Part shown: positions 58,949 through 64,000 of the stretch, piece by piece
Position numbering within the stretch: the stretch's first letter is position 1
Layout: each line of letters begins with the position of its first letter
Assembly: GCA_028821395.1 (NCBI GenBank)
Contig: JAPPGP010000192.1
Location: 1 to 64,000 of the forward strand
Direction: 5' to 3'
Source of the DNA: Defluviicoccus sp.
Lineage (GTDB): Bacteria; Pseudomonadota; Alphaproteobacteria; MPNO01
DNA length: 64,000 nt
The notes under the pieces: generated by a model
Seen by the model: only the letters and a program-made list of their open reading frames with translations
Told to the model about the DNA's origin: nothing
The model's database searches: none
Made by a program: the position numbers and the translations under genes

Positions 58949-59530
58949 TGAGGCTCCCCCCGGAATTCTGCGTTTGCCCCGGCGTTTTGACACGGTTACG
59001 CCGCCAGCGCCAGTGGAGGCCGGATCCGCTGCAATCCCTGAGCGGCGGCACCGGTCGCCGGCTTGGCGGGTTACCGTCAACGGACCAATATCGGAGCCGG
59101 ACCGGTCGGCGCGGCGGGGAGTCGCATCGACCGGGCAAACCGCCCGCAAACGCCTCCCGCGCTTCGGCCTTTCGGCCCATTGCGTCTTCAGCGGGTTGTC
59201 GCCCGAAGACCCGCGCGGCACCGATCGCGGCCGTGAGACCGCCGTCGAGATCGGCCGGGATGGCGGCGCGCTACAAGCTCAGCGACCGCAGCGAGCGCCG
59301 GCGCAGCGGGCGGCGCGTTCATTGCCGGGGCGCCGACGCACTTGAACCGAGGCCGAGTTGCCGATCCGTTGACTGCAAAGCGCACTACACATCAGCACTA
59401 CAAGGCAGTGTCGCCGAAGCGGGAAAACACCGTGCTTCTTGGCAATCGCATACTTGACTTACCGGCCCTGCGGGCGCATCCGACGAAAGACGACAACCGC
59501 CGCCGATCGGGACAGGTCAGATGTCGAGAG

Positions 59531-59782
59531 CTAGTGAGACCACAAGAGCGGGCTGTCGAGATACTTCTCGAACGCCGTCCGAAGCGTCTCAAGGTTCCTC
59601 TTGTCAGTCTCCGGCAGCGGAGAATCTTCGGCAAGCAGCGGCGCGAGGTGGCGATCGAGGGACTGCAGCAATTTCTCTTGATACCTGGCTTCTTGAGGGT
59701 AATCGACTTCGCGAATGGCTGATGCGAAAGCAATCAACAGCGAAGCGACAACCGCAGTGCTGACGGTCTTCGTCTCGGACAT
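59531..59782 (-). CDS. Hypothetical small exported protein (83 aa)
   Basis: N-terminal hydrophobic segment TAVVASLLIAFASA then charged helical sequence; follows a small ORF with strong RBS. Confidence 0.45.
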   Translation of the reverse strand: MSETKTVSTAVVASLLIAFASAIREVDYPQEARYQEKLLQSLDRHLAPLLAEDSPLPETDKRNLETLRTAFEKYLDSPLLWSH

Positions 59783-59796
59783 GGCCGGATCCCGGA

Positions 59797-59943
59797 CTAG
59801 GCCGCTGAAGCGCGTTCCGCTTCCGTTTCGGGCTTTCCGGCCTCGCGGGCGGTCTCGGTGGATGCCGCTTTCTTCGTCGGCTTCAGGAGCGCGTTCGCCT
59901 GCCGCTCAGGGGTCGCGGCCCTGAACTCCCGCTTCTCGCCCAT
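59797..59943 (-). CDS. Hypothetical small ORF (48 aa), MGEKREFRAATPERQANALLKPTKKAASTETAREAGKPETEAERASAA
   Basis: ATG preceded by GGGAGGAACGAG (strong SD); not in the supplied track because it is short. Confidence 0.4.
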   Translation of the reverse strand: MGEKREFRAATPERQANALLKPTKKAASTETAREAGKPETEAERASAA

Positions 59944-60179
59944 CTCGTTCCTCCCGTCCCTGTCTGGAATCTAGGTGGCCGCCGCGGTCGGCGCAAGCGC
60001 GAGCAGACGGCGTAAATGGCAGCAAGGACAACAGGGCGATATCCTGTACGCTACTGATTTTCCGCAGGAAATTGGTTCAACGCGCTTGCCGCCGACCGGC
60101 CGCCAGCGGCCTGTCACGCGTCGGCCCCTTGCTCGGCGGTCGGCTTGCAAGATCGACCCCTGATCGGAGCGGGGTGCGG

Positions 60180-61061
60180 TCACCGCCCATGCCGCCTCGG
60201 GTCGAGGGCGTCGGTCAGCCCGTCGCCGATCAGGCTTACGCCCAGCACGGTCAGGAATATGGCGAGGCCGGGGAGGGTGACGGTCCACCATGCCTCGAGC
60301 ACGAAATCCCGGTTGGCGCCGATCATCAGGCCCCAGCTCACAACGTTCGGATCGCCGAGGCCGAGGAAGGCGAGCCCGGCCTCGAACAGGATGGCGGCGC
60401 CGACGGCGAGCGTCGCGGCGACGATCAGGGAAGGCAGCGCATTGGGCAGTATCACCCGCCAGATGAGGCGCAGGTCGGAGGCGCCGATCGCACGGGAAGC
60501 CCTGACATAATCGAGCTCCCTGATCCTGAGAAACTCGGCGCGGGCGAGGCGGGCGATCGGCGGCCAGCTCACCGCCCCGATGGCGAGGATTATGGTGAGG
60601 AAGTCCGGGCCGAACAGGCTCACCAGCGTCATCGCGAAGAGCAGGGCGGGCAGCACCTGGAAGAACTCGGCGATGCGCATCAGCCCCTCGTCGACGAGCC
60701 CGCCGTAGAAGCCCGAAGCGGCGCCGACGGCGATGCCGATGATCATGCAGATCGCGGCGGCGCTTGCGCCCACGACGAGGGTGGCGCGGCCGCCGTGGAC
60801 GATCCCGGCCAGCACGTCGCGCCCCAGAAAATCGCTGCCGAGCGGTACCGCCGGCGCTTCGCCGGGCGGCGCCAGCGGCCGCCATGCGATGTCGAAGGGG
60901 TCGGCGGGATAGAAGCCGGGCGCGATAAACGTCGTTCCGAGCACCAGAGCGAGCAGCGCCAGCCCGGAGATGGCGGATCCGTTGCGAAGAAGCCTTGCCC
61001 AAGTCTCCCGCGCCGGGGTCGGGGCGCGCGCGGTGGCGAGAACCCTTCCGCGCGCGGTCAT
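60180..61061 (-). CDS. Dipeptide/oligopeptide-type ABC transporter permease (DppC-like)
   Basis: LGSDFLGRDVLAGIVHGGRATLVVG; RASRAIGASDLRLIWRVILPNALPSLIV. Confidence 0.9.
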   Translation of the reverse strand: MTARGRVLATARAPTPARETWARLLRNGSAISGLALLALVLGTTFIAPGFYPADPFDIAWRPLAPPGEAPAVPLGSDFLGRDVLAGIVHGGRATLVVGASAAAICMIIGIAVGAASGFYGGLVDEGLMRIAEFFQVLPALLFAMTLVSLFGPDFLTIILAIGAVSWPPIARLARAEFLRIRELDYVRASRAIGASDLRLIWRVILPNALPSLIVAATLAVGAAILFEAGLAFLGLGDPNVVSWGLMIGANRDFVLEAWWTVTLPGLAIFLTVLGVSLIGDGLTDALDPRRHGR

Positions 61062-62056
61062 CTTGGGTTGCCCGTTGCGGCGGTCCCGGCACGTATCCGG
61101 GGATCGACGATGCGGTATGCGATGTCGGTGAGCAGGTTGGCCGCGACCACCATCGCGGTTGCGAAGAACAGGATGCCGAGGACGGTCGGGTGGTCGTGAC
61201 GCAGGATCGATTCGAAGGCAAGCAGACCCAGGCCCGGCCAGTTGAACACCGTTTCGACCAGCACCGCGCCGGAGAGCATGTTGCCGAACTGGAGGCCGGC
61301 GAGCGTCACCACGGGCAGCGCCGCGTTGCGAAGCGCATGGCGAAAGAGCACGGCGCGGTCGCTCAGGCCCTTGGCGCGCGCCGTGCGGATGTAGTCGGCG
61401 CCGAGCACGTCGAGCATGCTGGCGCGCGCGATCCGGCTGTACTGCGCGAGGAAGACGATGGCCAGCGTCAGAGCCGGCAGCACCAGGTGATGGGCGACGT
61501 CGAGCGCCCGCAGCAGGCCCACGCCGCCGGCGCGGGCGTCGTACATGCCGGAGAGCGGAAAGAGCGGGATCGTGGCGGAGAAGGCGAGCAGCAGCACGAT
61601 CCCGACCCAGAAGGCGGGCGCCGAATAGCCGGCGAGCGACAGCAGGGTGACCAGGTTGGCCACGACACCGCCCGGCTTGCGCGCAGCGAGCACGCCCAGG
61701 AAGGTACCGAGGGCGAGCGCGACCGTCATCGCGGCCACGACGAGCAGGACCGTCGGTCCCAGCCGGTCGAGGATGAGATCGAGGACCGGCGCATCGTAGA
61801 ACAGCGAGCGCCCGAGATCGCCCGACAGCATCCGCTCCATGTAGAGGAGGAGCTGTCGATGGAGAGGGGCGTCGAGGCCGTAGGCGCGGCGGATATCGCG
61901 AAGGATCTCCTCCGTGACGCCGCCCATCCCGCCGGCGATGGTCAGCGCCGGGTCGCCGGGCGCAAGGTGGATCAGGATGAAGTTCAGGAGCAGAACCGCC
62001 GCGACCAGCGCGGCGGCGCCGAGCAGGCGGCGGCAGAGGATCGGGGCGAGCCGCAC
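61058..62056 (-). CDS. Dipeptide/oligopeptide-type ABC transporter permease (DppB-like)
   Basis: RRLLGAAALVAAVLLLNFILIHLAPGDPA; RTARAKGLSDRAVLFRHALRNAALPVVTL; overlaps DppC by ATGA. Confidence 0.9.
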   Translation of the reverse strand: MRLAPILCRRLLGAAALVAAVLLLNFILIHLAPGDPALTIAGGMGGVTEEILRDIRRAYGLDAPLHRQLLLYMERMLSGDLGRSLFYDAPVLDLILDRLGPTVLLVVAAMTVALALGTFLGVLAARKPGGVVANLVTLLSLAGYSAPAFWVGIVLLLAFSATIPLFPLSGMYDARAGGVGLLRALDVAHHLVLPALTLAIVFLAQYSRIARASMLDVLGADYIRTARAKGLSDRAVLFRHALRNAALPVVTLAGLQFGNMLSGAVLVETVFNWPGLGLLAFESILRHDHPTVLGILFFATAMVVAANLLTDIAYRIVDPRIRAGTAATGNPR

Positions 62057-62109
62057 GCCTCCGCTATCCCGAGGGCGCCCGGCGGGAGGCCGGTGCCGTC
62101 AGGCCCGGC

Positions 62110-63768
62110 TCAGCGATCGAGCCAGACCCGATCCAGGGGCTGCATGGCGCCCCACACCGTCTCGGGCGGGTCCATGACGATCCTGCGCGATACCGTGACA
62201 TAGGGCTCCTCGTTGATGAAATAGAGGGGCAGCTCTTCGCTGACGATGCGCTGGAACGCCCCGTAGAGCGTCTTGCGCCTGGCGACGTCGAGGGTCGATC
62301 CCGCCTCCCGCAGCAACGCGTCCACCCGCTCGTTGCAATAGCCTTGGGTGTTCGACCAGATCGTCTTTCTGATATTGCCGCAGAGGTAGATCCGGTGCAC
62401 GCCGATGACCGGATCGGGATAGGTCCAGTGGCTGTTCATGGTGAATTGGTAGTCCCAGGAACCGATGCGCTGCGCCCAGCTCGCAAAGTCGGCGGGCGCG
62501 CGAAGATCGACCGCGATGCCGACCTTCTTCAGCTGGACCTTGATGTACTCGGCGCCGGTGGCGAGGCTGTCGGCGTGAAACGGAGGGTAGTCGAGAGCGA
62601 CCCGGAAGCGCACGCCCTCCGCATCCGGTGCGTAGCCGGCTTGGTCGAGCAGGGCCCGCGCGCGCACCAGGTCCAGCGCGTAGGCGTTCAGCCCATCGCC
62701 ATAGAAAGGGCTCGATCGGTGCAGCGGGCCGTAGCCCGGCCGCGGCAGGCCCCCGTGCAGCGTGGTCACCATGAAGTCCTGGTCGATGGCGTAGGCGACG
62801 GCCCGGCGAACCCGCAGGTCGTCGAAGGGCGGCTTGCGCAGGTTGAACTCGACGTAGTTGACCGGGCCGAACGCCTCGTAGCCCCTGGTGCTCACGCGGA
62901 GATCGGGGTTGTCGGCAAGTCTCGGGACGTCGCGGAAGCGCACGCCCGCGAACGGGTAATAGTCGACTTCGCCCTTTTCCAGCGCGAGCATGCGCACCGA
63001 GGGCAGGTTGAAGAACCTGACGACGATCCGCTCAAGAAGGGGCCGTCCTTCGAGGAAGAAGTCGTCGTTGCGCTCGAGGATCACGTGCCGGCCCCTCAGC
63101 CACTCCTTGAACCTGAAGGGTCCGGAGCCGACCGGCGCGGCGTTCATCGGGTGGGTCCTGGGATCGCGGCCATCGCCGAAGACGTGCTTCGGGATGACCG
63201 GCATCAGCAGGGGGACGAGCGACTGCATGAGCGCCGGATGCGGCTTGGACAGCCGGATCACGGCGGTGCGCGGATCGGGGGTGTCCACCGCCTCGACGCC
63301 ATCGAACATGGCGATCCCGAAGGGATGGTGTTGCTTGACGACGGCGAGCGAGAAGGCGACGTCTTCCGAGGTGATCGGCGTGCCGTCGTGGAAGCGGGCG
63401 CCCGGCACGAGGTGGAAGGCGTAGCTCAGCCCGTCTTCGGAAATCTCCCAGCGCTCGGCAAGATAGGGTCGGGGTCGGAACCTGTCGTCGACCCGCACCA
63501 GCCCGGCGAAAAGCTGCACGCCGATGCCGGCGTGGGCGCCGGACTGCACCGCGGGATTGAGGTGGCGCAGGCCCGGCCCGGCGGCGACGACCAGGGTGCC
63601 GCCCGGTCTGGGCTCGGTTGCCAATGACGTTGCGGCGAGCGTCGCGACCGCGAGGCCGAGAATCGCGGCGCTGGCGATCGCGCGCAGGATGCCGATGGCT
63701 GCGGCTTCGAGCGGACGTGCTGAGACCCGGTGGGCAGGCGTACTCCCCGGTGTCGGTGTGTCGTGCAC
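62110..63768 (-). CDS. Dipeptide/oligopeptide-type ABC transporter substrate-binding protein (start uncertain; GTG 63768 to ATG 63969 possible)
   Basis: Hydrophobic leader AIGILRAIASAAILGLAVATLAATSLA; GGTLVVAAGPGLRHLNPAVQSGAHAGIGVQLFAGLV; followed by two permeases. Confidence 0.85.
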   Translation of the reverse strand: MHDTPTPGSTPAHRVSARPLEAAAIGILRAIASAAILGLAVATLAATSLATEPRPGGTLVVAAGPGLRHLNPAVQSGAHAGIGVQLFAGLVRVDDRFRPRPYLAERWEISEDGLSYAFHLVPGARFHDGTPITSEDVAFSLAVVKQHHPFGIAMFDGVEAVDTPDPRTAVIRLSKPHPALMQSLVPLLMPVIPKHVFGDGRDPRTHPMNAAPVGSGPFRFKEWLRGRHVILERNDDFFLEGRPLLERIVVRFFNLPSVRMLALEKGEVDYYPFAGVRFRDVPRLADNPDLRVSTRGYEAFGPVNYVEFNLRKPPFDDLRVRRAVAYAIDQDFMVTTLHGGLPRPGYGPLHRSSPFYGDGLNAYALDLVRARALLDQAGYAPDAEGVRFRVALDYPPFHADSLATGAEYIKVQLKKVGIAVDLRAPADFASWAQRIGSWDYQFTMNSHWTYPDPVIGVHRIYLCGNIRKTIWSNTQGYCNERVDALLREAGSTLDVARRKTLYGAFQRIVSEELPLYFINEEPYVTVSRRIVMDPPETVWGAMQPLDRVWLDR

Positions 63769-64000
63769 TCGTGGGTCGCTCTGCTGGGACAAGAATCGCG
63801 GGTAGTTTGCCTTGGCCCGGCACGCCAGGCGCCGGGGTCGACGGTCGGCCGGGGAGTTTCCTTCATGACGGTATGAACAAGGATTCGGCACGGTCAAGAA
63901 ATTTGAATGGATGACTGTGAAACGACGCATCGGAATAGCTCTTGTCATGCCGTCAAGGAAAAATGGCATGTAGTAATCGCCCCACGACTATGTAGTCCCG

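Noticed and set aside
59341-59390. tRNA-like GGTTCAA segment on the minus strand
   Set aside because: No matching acceptor, D or anticodon arms around it.

Overview
The window is a GC-rich, gene-dense bacterial chromosome segment. Composition and gene content suggest an alphaproteobacterium, but this is inferred only from gene families. It holds about 53 convincing protein genes. I saw no rRNA, tRNA, CRISPR array, phage or intact mobile element. Most genes belong to transport-plus-catabolism blocks: (1) a taurine dissimilation block (aminotransferase tail, TauABC, Xsc, Pta) next to a citrate synthase and a DMGDH/GcvT-type flavoprotein; (2) a TRAP transporter; (3) a DUF3237 protein, a DUF35/OB-fold protein plus thiolase, a branched-chain-type ABC transporter, an acyl-CoA ligase and a Rieske oxygenase; (4) a tightly packed run of 16 minus-strand genes from about 42.1 to 22.8 kb. 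That run contains a second branched-chain-type ABC transporter whose second ATPase is fused to a Tm-1/UPF0261 domain, an overlapping TIM-barrel partner, a flotillin-like protein with a near-perfect 11-residue repeat, two SRPBCC paralogs (one fused to a quinone oxidoreductase), hydrolases and a PotABCD transporter; (5) a TRAP-linked oxidative island (about 43-55.5 kb: ring-hydroxylating oxygenase alpha/beta, DHDPS-type lyase, cupin, RraA-like, lone molybdopterin hydroxylase subunit, HpaB-like hydroxylase, RidA, extradiol-type protein); (6) a TctA-TctB fusion with a convergent TctC; and (7) a peptide-type ABC transporter without visible ATPases. No recognisable transcription factor gene is present. 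The best candidates for an undescribed system are the 16-gene operon centred on the split Tm-1 module with flotillin, and the oxidative island.
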